Shown: positions 26,671-36,107 of the stretch, one piece after another
Layout of the letters: every line of letters begins with the position of its first letter
How positions within the stretch are numbered: the first letter of the stretch is position 1
Source: UBA6927 sp022447855
GTDB taxonomy: Bacteria > Chloroflexota > Dehalococcoidia > Lucifugimonadales > UBA6927
Assembly: GCA_022447855.1 (NCBI GenBank)
Contig: JAKUTX010000003.1
Location: 52,564 to 116,563 of the forward strand
Length of the DNA: 64,000 nucleotides
Reading direction: 5' to 3'
Translations under genes and position numbers: made by a program
Notes under the pieces: generated by a model
Told to the model about the DNA's origin: nothing
Seen by the model: only the letters and a program-made list of their open reading frames with translations
Databases searched by the model: none

Positions 26671-26976
26671 TTGCCTCGCCCTAAAGAGCCATTATTACCA
26701 AAGAATGAAATAGAAATTCTTTTGAAGGAATTGCCCGGTTGGGAACAGATTGAGAACAGTATTAGAAAAGAATTTCATCTGAAAACTTTTTTAGACGTCA
26801 TGTCACTAACAAATCATGTTGCAGTAGCATCAGAAATTGCCGATCATCATCCTGACATTTCAATAAATTATAGAACCCTATGTTTTGTGATCAGCACACA
26901 CCACTCTGGAGGATTAACAAAAAAAGATTTCGACCTTGCATGTGAAATAGAAAGTTCTTCAAAAAAATTTCTGTAA
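26671..26976 (+). CDS. Pterin-4a-carbinolamine dehydratase
   Basis: This 101-residue protein (PCD/DCoH family) dehydrates 4a-hydroxytetrahydropterin after an aromatic amino acid hydroxylase, or acts in molybdopterin-related chemistry. The active-site motif is complete: LTNHVAVASEIADHHPDI with the paired histidines, then THHSGGLTKKDFDLA. The start is TTG one base after the larE stop, with AAGGGA upstream, so it is probably co-translated with larE. No phenylalanine hydroxylase gene is nearby. Confidence 0.88.
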   Translation: MPRPKEPLLPKNEIEILLKELPGWEQIENSIRKEFHLKTFLDVMSLTNHVAVASEIADHHPDISINYRTLCFVISTHHSGGLTKKDFDLACEIESSSKKFL

Positions 26977-26979
26977 TTT

Positions 26980-28185
26980 TTACTCAACAATACTTTTTTC
27001 ATGCAAACTGTCTATTTCAGCATCACCTAATCCTAATCCTCTCAAAATCTCCTTAGTATGCTGGCCTAATGTAGGCGCAGGAGTTCTAACTGACCCTGGA
27101 GTTGCCGAAAGTTTAACTGGCACTCCTATTGCCTTTATCTGACCAGAAATTGGATGATCCATTGCAACCACCATTTCTCGAGCATTAACTTGGGGGTCCT
27201 TATATACTTGATGAATATTAAATATAGGACCACATGGCACCCCTGATTTTTCCAATACTTCAATCCAAAAATTGGTGGTTTCAGAAACAAAGATTGCTTC
27301 TAGAATTGGGATTAATTCTTCAATATTCGTTACACGATTAGCATTTGATGAAAATTCTTCAACTTGAAGCAAATCCTCTCTATCAAGCGCAACACATAAC
27401 AATTCCCAAGTCCGTTGATTAGCCGCACCAACATTTATATATCCGTCACTAGTCTTAAAAGCCTGATATGGTGCAAGCATAGGATGAGCAGAACCTAAAG
27501 GCCTAGAAATAGAACCTTCAGCGAAATAGTCAGCAGATTGATAAATTGTATAAGCTAATGCAGAATCCAACAAAGCTGAATCTATATGTTGCCCTTCTCC
27601 AGTTTTCAATCTATTTACATAAGCAGACACTATTGCAAAAGCAGAAAACAAACCCGTATTCAAATCTGCTATAGGCACTCCCACTTTAGCAGGAGGTAAA
27701 TCAGGGAATCCAGTAAAACTCATAATTCCACTCATCCCCTGAGCAACAATGTCAAATCCAGCCTTTTGAGAGGACGGGCCAGAATTGCCAAATCCGGAAA
27801 TAGAACAATAAATTAGTGAGGGATTAAATGTTTTTACCTCTTCATAACCCAATCCAAGTTTTTCCATAATGCCGGGTCGAAAATTTTGTACCACAACATC
27901 AGATTCAGTAATCAATTTTCTTGCCAGATCTAAACCTCGATCATCTTTTAAATTTAAAACTATACTTTTTTTATTGCGATTTAAAGTTAAAAACGCCGCA
28001 CTCTCACCATTAATAAATGGAGGTCCATATCCTCTTGTATCATCTCCAATCCCCGGTTTTTCAACTTTTATTACCTCGGCCCCCATATCTGCAAGCTGAG
28101 ACGTGCAAAATGGCCCAGCTAAAATCTGACTGAAATCAATAACTTTGATACCTTCTAAGGCGCCAACATTTTTTGGATTACTCAA
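26980..28185 (-). CDS. CaiB/BaiF family (class III) CoA-transferase
   Basis: This 401-residue family III CoA-transferase moves CoA between carboxylic acids through an aspartyl-CoA thioester. The N-terminal segment IKVIDFSQILAGPFCT and the catalytic Asp174 in VGVPIADLNTG are present, as are QNFRPGIMEKLGLGY and GEGQHIDSALLD. Formyl-, succinyl- or mesaconyl-CoA transfer are all known in the family; I cannot choose one. The start is TTG at 28185 with AAGGAG six bases upstream. It lies 23 bases after the enoyl-CoA hydratase gene, suggesting a shared CoA-thioester pathway. Confidence 0.9.
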   Translation of the reverse strand: MSNPKNVGALEGIKVIDFSQILAGPFCTSQLADMGAEVIKVEKPGIGDDTRGYGPPFINGESAAFLTLNRNKKSIVLNLKDDRGLDLARKLITESDVVVQNFRPGIMEKLGLGYEEVKTFNPSLIYCSISGFGNSGPSSQKAGFDIVAQGMSGIMSFTGFPDLPPAKVGVPIADLNTGLFSAFAIVSAYVNRLKTGEGQHIDSALLDSALAYTIYQSADYFAEGSISRPLGSAHPMLAPYQAFKTSDGYINVGAANQRTWELLCVALDREDLLQVEEFSSNANRVTNIEELIPILEAIFVSETTNFWIEVLEKSGVPCGPIFNIHQVYKDPQVNAREMVVAMDHPISGQIKAIGVPVKLSATPGSVRTPAPTLGQHTKEILRGLGLGDAEIDSLHEKSIVE

Positions 28186-28208
28186 TATTTTCTCCTTGAA
28201 ATTAAGGA

Positions 28209-29003
28209 CTATTCACCAATGAATCTGATTTTTTCACGGTTTATAAAAGCCTTCCTGGCATTAAAAAAATCGACCGAGTCAAAATTCGTGAATGGTAAAT
28301 TTTTTTCATCTTCAGATAAATTAATTAGATTCGGATTTTTCAAAACTGTATCTCTGATAAGTTTAGTTCTTTTATGAGTAAGAGGCGACAATTTAGCCAT
28401 TTCCTCAGCAAGTTCAAAAGTTGCTTTGTAAAGATCTTCTTCTTTGACTACCTGAGAAATTAGTCCCATTTTGTAAGCTAAATCTGAGTCTATTATCCGA
28501 CCAGATAATAGAAGATACGAAGCATTTCCTGGTCCAACCAAGCTAACTAATCTACGCATTTCGGAATAACCAATCAATATCCCTAATCTAGCAATTGGAA
28601 TCCCGAATTGACTTCCTTCAGAAGCAATTCTTAAATCTGTTGCCATGGAAAGCTCACAACCACCCCCTACACAAAATCCATGAATCATTGAAATCACAGG
28701 TTGAGGTAGAGATTCTAATGAATCCAGTGCACCGTCAAAAGATTCAGCATATTTTTTTGCAGATGCCGAATCAAAACGGTTTTTTTCAAAATCCTTAATG
28801 TCTGCACCTGTAGAAAATGACTTGTCACCAGATCCTGACACTACAACAACACGAATAAAATCATCCTTTTTTAATTCCTCTGATATCTTCGTTATTTCTT
28901 TCCAACCATCAAAGGAAATTGCGTTAAGATCATCAGGGCGATTAAAAGTGATTGTGGCAATTCTGTTTTTTTGCTTTTCAAATACAATTTCATTATTTTC
29001 CAT
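28209..29003 (-). CDS. Enoyl-CoA hydratase/isomerase family protein
   Basis: This crotonase-fold enzyme (about 264 residues) hydrates or isomerises an enoyl-CoA. FSTGADIKDF and CVGGGCELSMATDLRIAS form the oxyanion hole, and FGIPIARLGILIG is the region of the second catalytic acid, where Glu is replaced by Gly/Ile in part. That makes an isomerase or another crotonase-type reaction as likely as simple hydration. The start at 29003 (MENNEIVFEK) gives the family N-terminus. In-frame ATGs at 29015 and 29045 lie inside the end of the amidohydrolase gene. Confidence 0.83.
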   Translation of the reverse strand: MENNEIVFEKQKNRIATITFNRPDDLNAISFDGWKEITKISEELKKDDFIRVVVVSGSGDKSFSTGADIKDFEKNRFDSASAKKYAESFDGALDSLESLPQPVISMIHGFCVGGGCELSMATDLRIASEGSQFGIPIARLGILIGYSEMRRLVSLVGPGNASYLLLSGRIIDSDLAYKMGLISQVVKEEDLYKATFELAEEMAKLSPLTHKRTKLIRDTVLKNPNLINLSEDEKNLPFTNFDSVDFFNARKAFINREKIRFIGE

Positions 29004-29007
29004 CAGA

Positions 29008-30186
29008 TCATCCATTCTGAGGATTAGGTAGCCAACCCCATTCATGAGGCCCCCAATCAGGGCTAAACATTTTCCCAGATTTAAATGTCATTACTGGACT
29101 AAACGCCTTATCAACTTTCAACTTATTTCCTAATGGATCACTCACTTCCCAATCTCCAGATACTAATTCCAAAACAGAAATATCGGCGATCCTTCCAGCA
29201 GACAATGTCCCTAATGAATCCTGCATTCCCAAAGCTCTTGCAGGAGAAATAGTTGTCATCCGAACGACTTCGTCAACAGAAAACCCAAAGGCCAAAAACC
29301 TTGTCATCATCTCAGTCATACTATAAACAGTTGTTAATCGCCCAGGCAAAGTAATATCAGTACTTATCGAATCCGGAATCAATCCAGCATCTAATGCACG
29401 CCGTGCAACATCAAAACTAAAATTCAAACGCCCATGAGCAGTGTCCAAAAATACGCCCCTTTCCTGAGCTTCAAAAATCTCTGGGATAATCTTTTCATCT
29501 TGTACTATTCTCCCCGGATTAGTAGTAAACAAGTGTGTAACAATATCTCCGGAATCTAGAAGAGGTAATAAGTTTCTGGTAAGAGGCTCTCCATCAATAT
29601 AGTCTGTATCACCAATATGAACCATTAAAGGAACATCCCCTTCATTTGCAGCTTCCTTTGCCAATTTAATTAAATCCAAACCTAAAATCCTAGCACCTGG
29701 ACTTACAGCACGAACTTTTACTCCCTGGATTATAAGTTTATTAGATTTTATTAAATCAATAGTTTCTTCCAATTCTATATCTAGCCTTGATGATATTTCA
29801 GGTCTCACACTCAAACCTGCGCGAGCAATATGAAGAAAAGAAAAAATCTGAGTATTTGAATTTGGAATAACATGCGAAGGAAATCCTCCAAATGTGGATG
29901 AACCGGCACTACCAGCGTCAACAACAGTCGTAACTCCTGACAAAACTCCAGCTAAATCAGGATTCACTCCATTACTGCTCACTCCATCATAAACATGCGT
30001 ATGCAAATCAATAATCCCTGGAGTTACTATTTTCCCAGACAAATTAATTATTCTATCGCCAAAACCTGATTCAATATTGGCCCCTACTTCATCAATTAGC
30101 CCCCCTCTGATCCGAAGGTCCAAAAGAGCATGGATCCCATTTATGGGATCCACAATAGTACCATTACGTAAAATAATATCATTCAT
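29008..30186 (-). CDS. Amidohydrolase/deacetylase-family metallo-hydrolase
   Basis: This 392-residue amidohydrolase-superfamily enzyme has the HxH metal motif (IIDLHTHVYDG), a candidate bridging lysine in IQGVKVRAVSPG, metal histidines in LMVHIGDTD and VTHLFTTN, and the catalytic Asp in DSISTDIT. It resembles the amidohydrolase/deacetylase group related to dihydroorotase. The true start is 30186 (MNDIILRNG), with GGGAG seven bases upstream; the longer frame from 30306 runs into the SDR gene. It probably hydrolyses a cyclic amide or N-acyl compound. It lies 13 bases after the SDR stop. Confidence 0.83.
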   Translation of the reverse strand: MNDIILRNGTIVDPINGIHALLDLRIRGGLIDEVGANIESGFGDRIINLSGKIVTPGIIDLHTHVYDGVSSNGVNPDLAGVLSGVTTVVDAGSAGSSTFGGFPSHVIPNSNTQIFSFLHIARAGLSVRPEISSRLDIELEETIDLIKSNKLIIQGVKVRAVSPGARILGLDLIKLAKEAANEGDVPLMVHIGDTDYIDGEPLTRNLLPLLDSGDIVTHLFTTNPGRIVQDEKIIPEIFEAQERGVFLDTAHGRLNFSFDVARRALDAGLIPDSISTDITLPGRLTTVYSMTEMMTRFLAFGFSVDEVVRMTTISPARALGMQDSLGTLSAGRIADISVLELVSGDWEVSDPLGNKLKVDKAFSPVMTFKSGKMFSPDWGPHEWGWLPNPQNG

Positions 30187-30199
30187 ATAAAACTCCCAA

Positions 30200-30955
30200 T
30201 TAGAAAGCGGTATATCCACCATCCACGGGAATTGATACACCAGTAACATAATCAGACGCTGAACTTGCCAAAAATACACCCGTGCCGGAAAGATCTTCAG
30301 GCTCACCCCACCTATCTTGAGGAATTCGACTTAATATTGATTCGTATCTAGGCTGATTAGTTAATTTAATAGGAGCGGTTAATTCAGTATGAATCCAGCC
30401 AGGCAAAATACAGTTCACCTGAATATTATCTTTTGCCCAAGCATTCGATAAACTTTTAGTCAACTGAACTACCCCACCCTTACTTGCAGAATATACTGCA
30501 CCTATATCTAGTCCAAATATAGACGTCATCGATCCAATATTAATTATTTTCCCTCCCCCAACATTCACCATATGCTGATAAGCATGCTTAGAACACAAAA
30601 ATGTTCCCTTCAGGTTAATATCCATTACCTGATCCCATTCTGATTCTTCATAGTCCTGAGGATCTTTACGAATTGTTGTTCCAGCATTATTTACTAGAAT
30701 ATCTAAACGTCCATATTTATTAACAGTTCCATTAATCAAATTTGCAACGGAATCTTCATCATTAACATCAACTATCTCAGATGATGCTTGAAATCCACTA
30801 TCTTGCAAGCCTTTGACCGCATCCTTCATCTTTTCAACATTTCTAGCCGCTAAAACGACCGTAGCTCCAGCTGAAGCTATACCCGTAGCAATACCTAAAC
30901 CTATCCCGCCATTACCCCCAGTAATAATGGCAACCTTACCTGCAAGATTAAACAT
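30200..30955 (-). CDS. Short-chain dehydrogenase/reductase
   Basis: This classical SDR (251 residues from the ATG at 30955) has TGGNGGIG for NAD(P) binding, NNAGTT, and catalytic Tyr155 and Lys159 in VYSASKGG. It resembles gluconate 5-dehydrogenase-like enzymes in the C-terminal VTGVSIPVDGGY. The start is set by a GGGAGG site at 30961-30966, five bases away; an ATG at 30973 would lie upstream of that site. It is first of a leftward run with the amidohydrolase, enoyl-CoA hydratase and CoA-transferase genes, possibly one catabolic operon. Confidence 0.87.
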   Translation of the reverse strand: MFNLAGKVAIITGGNGGIGLGIATGIASAGATVVLAARNVEKMKDAVKGLQDSGFQASSEIVDVNDEDSVANLINGTVNKYGRLDILVNNAGTTIRKDPQDYEESEWDQVMDINLKGTFLCSKHAYQHMVNVGGGKIINIGSMTSIFGLDIGAVYSASKGGVVQLTKSLSNAWAKDNIQVNCILPGWIHTELTAPIKLTNQPRYESILSRIPQDRWGEPEDLSGTGVFLASSASDYVTGVSIPVDGGYTAF

Positions 30956-31027
30956 AACGACCTCCCAAGACAATTTTTTACAAGTCTACAATTAGACCAA
31001 TTCTTTTCCAAGTTAAATATAGAAATC

Positions 31028-31741
31028 CTACTCTCGATATCTCTTAACTACACCTTCAAATGGAATTAATATTCCATTTTTCAATTCCAATACTTCATCA
31101 GCTAATTCTATCAACGTGGAATCATGAGTCACAGCAACAACACTAATCCCTCGATCCAAAACCATTTCCTTAAAAAGCTTGAAAATAGCATGTGCATTCA
31201 AAGAATCTAATTCTCCAGTAGGTTCATCTGCAAGTACCAGAATAGGATCCTTGGCTAATGCTCTAGCAATTGCTACACGTTGTTGTTCCCCTCCAGAAAG
31301 TTCATATGGCCTATGTTGTGAACGCAAAGTGAGGCCAACAAGATCTAGTGCTTCTAGTGTACGTTTTTTTCGTTCACCAACTTTGACACCTGAAATCCTT
31401 AATGGAAGTTCAACATTTTCATAAGCTGAAAGAAGAGGAAGCAATCCAAAGCTTTGAAAAACAAATCCAACCTTGTGACGACGGACATTCAACAATTCAC
31501 GTTGGTTCATTAACGACAAATCTGAGCCTTCAAAAAGAACTTTCCCGCTAGAAGGTAAATCCAAACCACCCATAATATTCAACAAAGTAGTTTTACCAGA
31601 TCCTGAACGCCCTACAATTGCAACAAATTTCCCTTTGGGTAGAGACCAATTCACTAATTGCAATGGAGAAACCGTTTCACCTCCCATTTCATAACTTCGG
31701 GAAACACTTTCTAGAGAAATTATGGTCGAATCTGACATCAA
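31028..31741 (-). CDS. ABC transporter ATP-binding protein (MacB/LolD-type)
   Basis: This 237-residue ATPase has Walker A (GRSGSGKTTLL), Q-loop (VFQSFGLLPLLS), signature (ELSGGEQQRVAIAR), Walker B (LVLADEPTGELD) and H-loop (VAVTHD). The GELDS form and the FtsX-type permeases upstream place it with MacB/LolD-like mechanotransmission or lipoprotein-release systems. It starts by ATGA overlap with the AbrB-fused ATPase (31738-31741). It ends 73 bases before the SDR gene. Confidence 0.9.
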   Translation of the reverse strand: MMSDSTIISLESVSRSYEMGGETVSPLQLVNWSLPKGKFVAIVGRSGSGKTTLLNIMGGLDLPSSGKVLFEGSDLSLMNQRELLNVRRHKVGFVFQSFGLLPLLSAYENVELPLRISGVKVGERKKRTLEALDLVGLTLRSQHRPYELSGGEQQRVAIARALAKDPILVLADEPTGELDSLNAHAIFKLFKEMVLDRGISVVAVTHDSTLIELADEVLELKNGILIPFEGVVKRYRE

Positions 31742-32646
31742 AAATCCAACCTCGTGATTTCTTGTAATTTTTCTGGGCTTATCACTATCTCACCGTTTTC
31801 AATCCTTACTGTGGCGTGCGCTCCAAGATCTAACTCTTGCATCATCACTTGCGGAATTTGAATTCTTCCACTCGCATCAATCAAAGTGAATTGATCTAAA
31901 GAATTTTCTTCTCCAGAAAGATCACTCTCCAAATTTGTTCTTTTACGAATCTCCATAGACATTTTTCCGTCTCTAATCATTACAACTCTATGAACCTTAT
32001 ATGCTATATCTGGATCGTGAGTAACGATTAAGATAGAGGTGCCCATTTTGTGATTTATTTCAGTAAAAAGGTCCATAACCTCAGAGGCAGTAGAATCATC
32101 CAATTCTCCAGTTGGTTCATCAGCAAGCAAAAGGGGAGGGGAGTTTGCTAGGGCAACTGCAATTGCTACGCGTTGCTGCTCACCACCAGAAAGCTGACTA
32201 GGACTATGTTTTCTTCTTGATTCAATGCCAACAAGTTTCATTAACTCGAGAACTCGAGCGTCACGCTCAGTACCTGAAATCCCATTTAACATCATCGGTA
32301 AAGCTATATTTTCCTCTGCTGATAAATAATTAAATAGATTCCGACCGGTTTGTTGCCAAATAAAACCAATTTTTCTCCTGCGATAGTTAATGAGTTCTTT
32401 TGCAGAAATTTGCAGCAAGTTATCATTACCCACAAATACTCTTCCAGCAGAAGGGGAGTCATAACCCGCAAGAATATTTAATAAAGTACTTTTACCACTA
32501 CCAGAAGCACCAACTAATGCAACAATCTCTCCTGGATTCATCTCAAAATCCAACCCTCGAAGTGCCACAACTTCCAATTCGGCGATTTTATAAATTTTAA
32601 ATAAATCTTGACAATGTATGTAAGGTTTTAAATCTTTTGAATCCAT
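31738..32646 (-). CDS. ABC ATP-binding protein fused to an AbrB-like domain
   Basis: The first 235 residues form a normal MacB/LolD-type ATPase: GASGSGKSTLL, WQQTGRNLFNYLS, QLSGGEQQRVAIAV, LLLADEPTGELDD and VTHDPD. A linker then leads to about 40 extra residues (roughly 256-292) containing DASGRIQIPQVMMQELDLG and IENGEIVISPEK. These match the swapped-hairpin SpoVT/AbrB fold normally found in DNA-binding regulators and antitoxins. The partner ATPase lacks this domain. The fusion could mediate dimerisation or regulation, and DNA binding is unproven. It lies between the two-permease genes and the second ATPase, all in one operon. Confidence 0.85.
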   Translation of the reverse strand: MDSKDLKPYIHCQDLFKIYKIAELEVVALRGLDFEMNPGEIVALVGASGSGKSTLLNILAGYDSPSAGRVFVGNDNLLQISAKELINYRRRKIGFIWQQTGRNLFNYLSAEENIALPMMLNGISGTERDARVLELMKLVGIESRRKHSPSQLSGGEQQRVAIAVALANSPPLLLADEPTGELDDSTASEVMDLFTEINHKMGTSILIVTHDPDIAYKVHRVVMIRDGKMSMEIRKRTNLESDLSGEENSLDQFTLIDASGRIQIPQVMMQELDLGAHATVRIENGEIVISPEKLQEITRLDF

Positions 32647-32655
32647 AAACTAAAT

Positions 32656-35600
32656 TTATCTTTCACCTAATCTAAGGGTCCGTTGAATGGATAGCTTGTT
32701 AGCAAACCATACCATAACCATCATTACCAAAGTGAAAAAAATCCCCATAAACAAATATGCGGCTATCAAATTACCCCAATCCACCTCAATTACAAATGGA
32801 GGTAATACAGAATGGCCAAAATCATTATGTGCCAAAAAAGGCATAATTATTGCTGCTAAACGACCTCCCATCCATGAGCCTAAAATCAAAGCTGTAACTA
32901 TAACTAAAATTTGCTCCATCCAAAGCAAAGACATTAATTGCCTTGATGACAATCCAATAGTTCTCATTAATGCAAATTGCAATTCACGATTCTGGAAAGA
33001 CACATATGAATGCACCAAAAAACCAACTACACTCACTAACATTACAGACCCAAATGCCACGAAAAGCAACCCAGTCCACCCAGCAGAAACGAGGGGATCT
33101 ACTGTACTGGATAATAACGATTTTGACCGGTCCTTAACTTGCTGGTTAGGAAAAGGTTCAAATAGAAGATGATCGGTCAGATTTTTCCTTTCCTCCCCTT
33201 GCAAATCTGATGAAATCCAAATTTCATTGATATTGAGTTCCCCTTTAGTAGTAGCCAAATTACTATACCTGCGCACTGAGTCCAAGTCAGCAATCAAATA
33301 TTGATTTGCGATTGTATTAGCAGTAGGAAAATATGAAATCTTATCAATAATTTTAATGTCTAAAGGCCTGCCTAATAAGGATACCCTTACTTTAGAACCT
33401 ACACGATGACCCGTAGTAGTTAAAAATTTTTCGTTAGCTAAGACTGGTACATAATCTATATTCGATCCAAAATAAATCCCCCTACTACTCCTTGATTGCC
33501 CTGCAGTCCAGGAAAATTCAGCTGCAGTAGTATTTTCTATTCCTCCAAGATCCTTAATTTGCAATTGATCGGTTTGAGATCCCTGAGACATCTTCAAAAC
33601 ATTCAAAGATTTGTCCTCATCAAATTCATACAAAACTTTTTGTTCAACCCGTCCGAAATCTGTTCTATAACTAATATCGTCAATCATTAAACTTCCTGGA
33701 GTTAATGCCCCCATAACACTTGGATTATGAATTGTTAAAGATACTAATCTCATTGGATGCTCGGGTTGTAATGGCAAATACCGCACTTGTCTCCTCCAAA
33801 AACTCCTCCCCTGTACAATGCCTTTTTCAAGCCTTACTTCCCTTTCAATCCATTCGCCATTTATTTTGGGACATTGAACATTTTCAACTTCTTTTGGTGC
33901 GAGATTGGAAAACAACATTGAGGATCGTTCGTAACATAATGTTCCAAAAGTATAGTTAAAATACCTATCATTAGAGTCCTTGACTCTAGCTGATAGCACT
34001 AAATCATCTCTTGATAAATGAGGCATAACCCGTACTATTAATGAAGTCGCATCATCTGGAATCAAAATCCCTTCTGGGAGATCCTTTGAACCCAATTCTT
34101 TGAGTAGGTCATCTAACGGGGAATCAGCAAAGTCATTACGTGCCCAAGCAACTTTTAGAAATTCTTCAGAGTCCACAGCAAGCATTTCATAAGTTTCCCC
34201 TGAAAGCTTGCTAACATCATATCCAAAACCTCTTATGATCGGCGTAGCTTTGCTAACGCCATCAAGATTCTCGTATGATTGAACTACATCCTTACTATCG
34301 CCTTTGTCATTAAGAGTTATACCAGAAATTTTAATGTCAGCTCCGGTTGAATAAAGGACTCTTTCCTTAAAACTCCTTTCTAACGTACTACCAAAACTGG
34401 TTGCAAAAACACCCAATCCTGCAGTTAATACCAATAATAATGCGAGTCTTGCATAATGTGTGGGATTTCGAGACATATTCCATAATCCAAGCATCGGGCC
34501 AACCGGCATAACAGATGAAAGTAATCGACTAAAAAGCCTCATCGCTAATGGGAAAAGCCTCAAAATTATTAGGGCTGCACCTATCATCATTAATGCGGGA
34601 GTTACAAGAATAAGCTGGGAGATTACCATTTCACCAAATAACTGTCTTCCAATCACAGAACCTTGTTCGGTAAGTTGTCTGAAAAGTAAAAGCCCCACTA
34701 TTATCAACATTACATCAATATAATAACGCTGGAACAAAGACTGACCTATTGGCCTGGAAGTATTAGAACGATTATTTTGAACCCCCATTCTTGAAGCATG
34801 GATTGCAGGAATCAATAATGCCAAAAAACTTAGAACACCTCCAACACCTCCCATTAAAAATGCTGAGATTGATAACTGAACTGGTAGTAAATCCCCACCG
34901 GTCAATCCTTCAAATACAGGAGTAATCCCAAGAAAACTAATTACAAAAAGTGCTAGTATCGGACCTAATAGGGATGCAATTACACATACAAAAAATCCTT
35001 CTGCCAAAAATACTCCCAAAATCTGGAGTGAATTAGCACCTCTAACCCTCATTAAAATGATTTCTTCTTTTTGCTGCTCAACAAGTATCGTTGCCAACAT
35101 AATTACATAGTACAAGACCACACAGACTATCAAAATCATTAAAATCATCATGGGGAATTGTGAAAAAAACTGTCGGGTTTCAAATTTATACATTGCCTCA
35201 TCTAAAGAAGTTTTCTCTCTATAAGAAAATGCTGCCGCAGTTAATGAAGATCTCAAATTAACCAAATTATTTTGGGCCAAAAGAATCTTTTTTGTACTAA
35301 TTGCGTTGGGATCAGATTCCATTAACCATACATATGTCGCATTCATTTTTGGAAATGCTGGACCCAAATTTGTCATAAATGATTCTTCTGAAACATACAA
35401 AGGAATAGTATCCATACTTTTGGTCTTTGCCTTCATAGCCGTATCTTCTAAGTACCAAAGATTGTCAGCCTCATCCTCTTTTCCAAATATTCCAGTTATA
35501 GTTACAGATACAAAAGGTGTTACATCATCCCAATATGGAATCACTGAAAATTTGTCACCAACGACCAAGTTATAATCTATCGCAGATTCCGAAGAAATTA

Positions 35601-36105
35601 ATACTTCTAGTTCCAAAACCTCCCCAGATTTTACTTTCCCTGCATTGGATGGCCACTTTCCGTCAGACAAAAATACATAATCACTAAGCTCAGGAAAATA
35701 AGAAAAATAGCTACGTGCGTTATCATCTCCTGAATTAATCTCATCACCAGGTGGAGTAATTGAGAACGTAGGAGTCTTGCCAGCATGTTTCATTTGACTC
35801 ACGAACCATTGCATATCTCTTTCATAATGCAATTCCATTACATCAATTAGTCTTTGAGATTCATCATATGATACTGGGCCACGGTCAGCTTGAAGCAAAA
35901 TATTTAATTCATTTTTCCCATACCCCTCAAATGTATGTTGTAGGGAAATTTCTTTTAAAGCATCGAAATACAAAACGGTACCTGCCATAATCATTGAAGA
36001 TAACAACACTCCAACAACGACAGTAAAATACAACTTCCAATGCGATAGACTACGAGAAAGTATCAATTGAATTGCAAGAAAACTTTTTTGAATAATATTC
36101 CCCAA
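32656..36105 (-). CDS. Large FtsX-type ABC transporter permease (second of pair)
   Basis: This 1149-residue permease has an N-terminal membrane helix (about residues 25-48), a large extracytoplasmic domain (50-315), an FtsX-type helix cluster (about 320-430), further helices, a second extracytoplasmic domain and three C-terminal helices. That is a duplicated ten-helix FtsX layout. Near residue 800 the second outer domain has TPGSLMIDDI, typical of jelly-roll carbohydrate- or cell-wall-binding modules. The start is TTG at 36105, five bases after a GAGGAG site and two bases after the upstream permease stop. Substrate and direction are unknown. Confidence 0.85.
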   Translation of the reverse strand: MGNIIQKSFLAIQLILSRSLSHWKLYFTVVVGVLLSSMIMAGTVLYFDALKEISLQHTFEGYGKNELNILLQADRGPVSYDESQRLIDVMELHYERDMQWFVSQMKHAGKTPTFSITPPGDEINSGDDNARSYFSYFPELSDYVFLSDGKWPSNAGKVKSGEVLELEVLISSESAIDYNLVVGDKFSVIPYWDDVTPFVSVTITGIFGKEDEADNLWYLEDTAMKAKTKSMDTIPLYVSEESFMTNLGPAFPKMNATYVWLMESDPNAISTKKILLAQNNLVNLRSSLTAAAFSYREKTSLDEAMYKFETRQFFSQFPMMILMILIVCVVLYYVIMLATILVEQQKEEIILMRVRGANSLQILGVFLAEGFFVCVIASLLGPILALFVISFLGITPVFEGLTGGDLLPVQLSISAFLMGGVGGVLSFLALLIPAIHASRMGVQNNRSNTSRPIGQSLFQRYYIDVMLIIVGLLLFRQLTEQGSVIGRQLFGEMVISQLILVTPALMMIGAALIILRLFPLAMRLFSRLLSSVMPVGPMLGLWNMSRNPTHYARLALLLVLTAGLGVFATSFGSTLERSFKERVLYSTGADIKISGITLNDKGDSKDVVQSYENLDGVSKATPIIRGFGYDVSKLSGETYEMLAVDSEEFLKVAWARNDFADSPLDDLLKELGSKDLPEGILIPDDATSLIVRVMPHLSRDDLVLSARVKDSNDRYFNYTFGTLCYERSSMLFSNLAPKEVENVQCPKINGEWIEREVRLEKGIVQGRSFWRRQVRYLPLQPEHPMRLVSLTIHNPSVMGALTPGSLMIDDISYRTDFGRVEQKVLYEFDEDKSLNVLKMSQGSQTDQLQIKDLGGIENTTAAEFSWTAGQSRSSRGIYFGSNIDYVPVLANEKFLTTTGHRVGSKVRVSLLGRPLDIKIIDKISYFPTANTIANQYLIADLDSVRRYSNLATTKGELNINEIWISSDLQGEERKNLTDHLLFEPFPNQQVKDRSKSLLSSTVDPLVSAGWTGLLFVAFGSVMLVSVVGFLVHSYVSFQNRELQFALMRTIGLSSRQLMSLLWMEQILVIVTALILGSWMGGRLAAIIMPFLAHNDFGHSVLPPFVIEVDWGNLIAAYLFMGIFFTLVMMVMVWFANKLSIQRTLRLGER

Positions 36106-36107
36106 GA

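Noticed and set aside
32687..33172. A 161-codon open frame on the + strand
   Set aside because: It is antisense to the C-terminal part of the FtsX permease, with no ribosome site and no recognisable domain.
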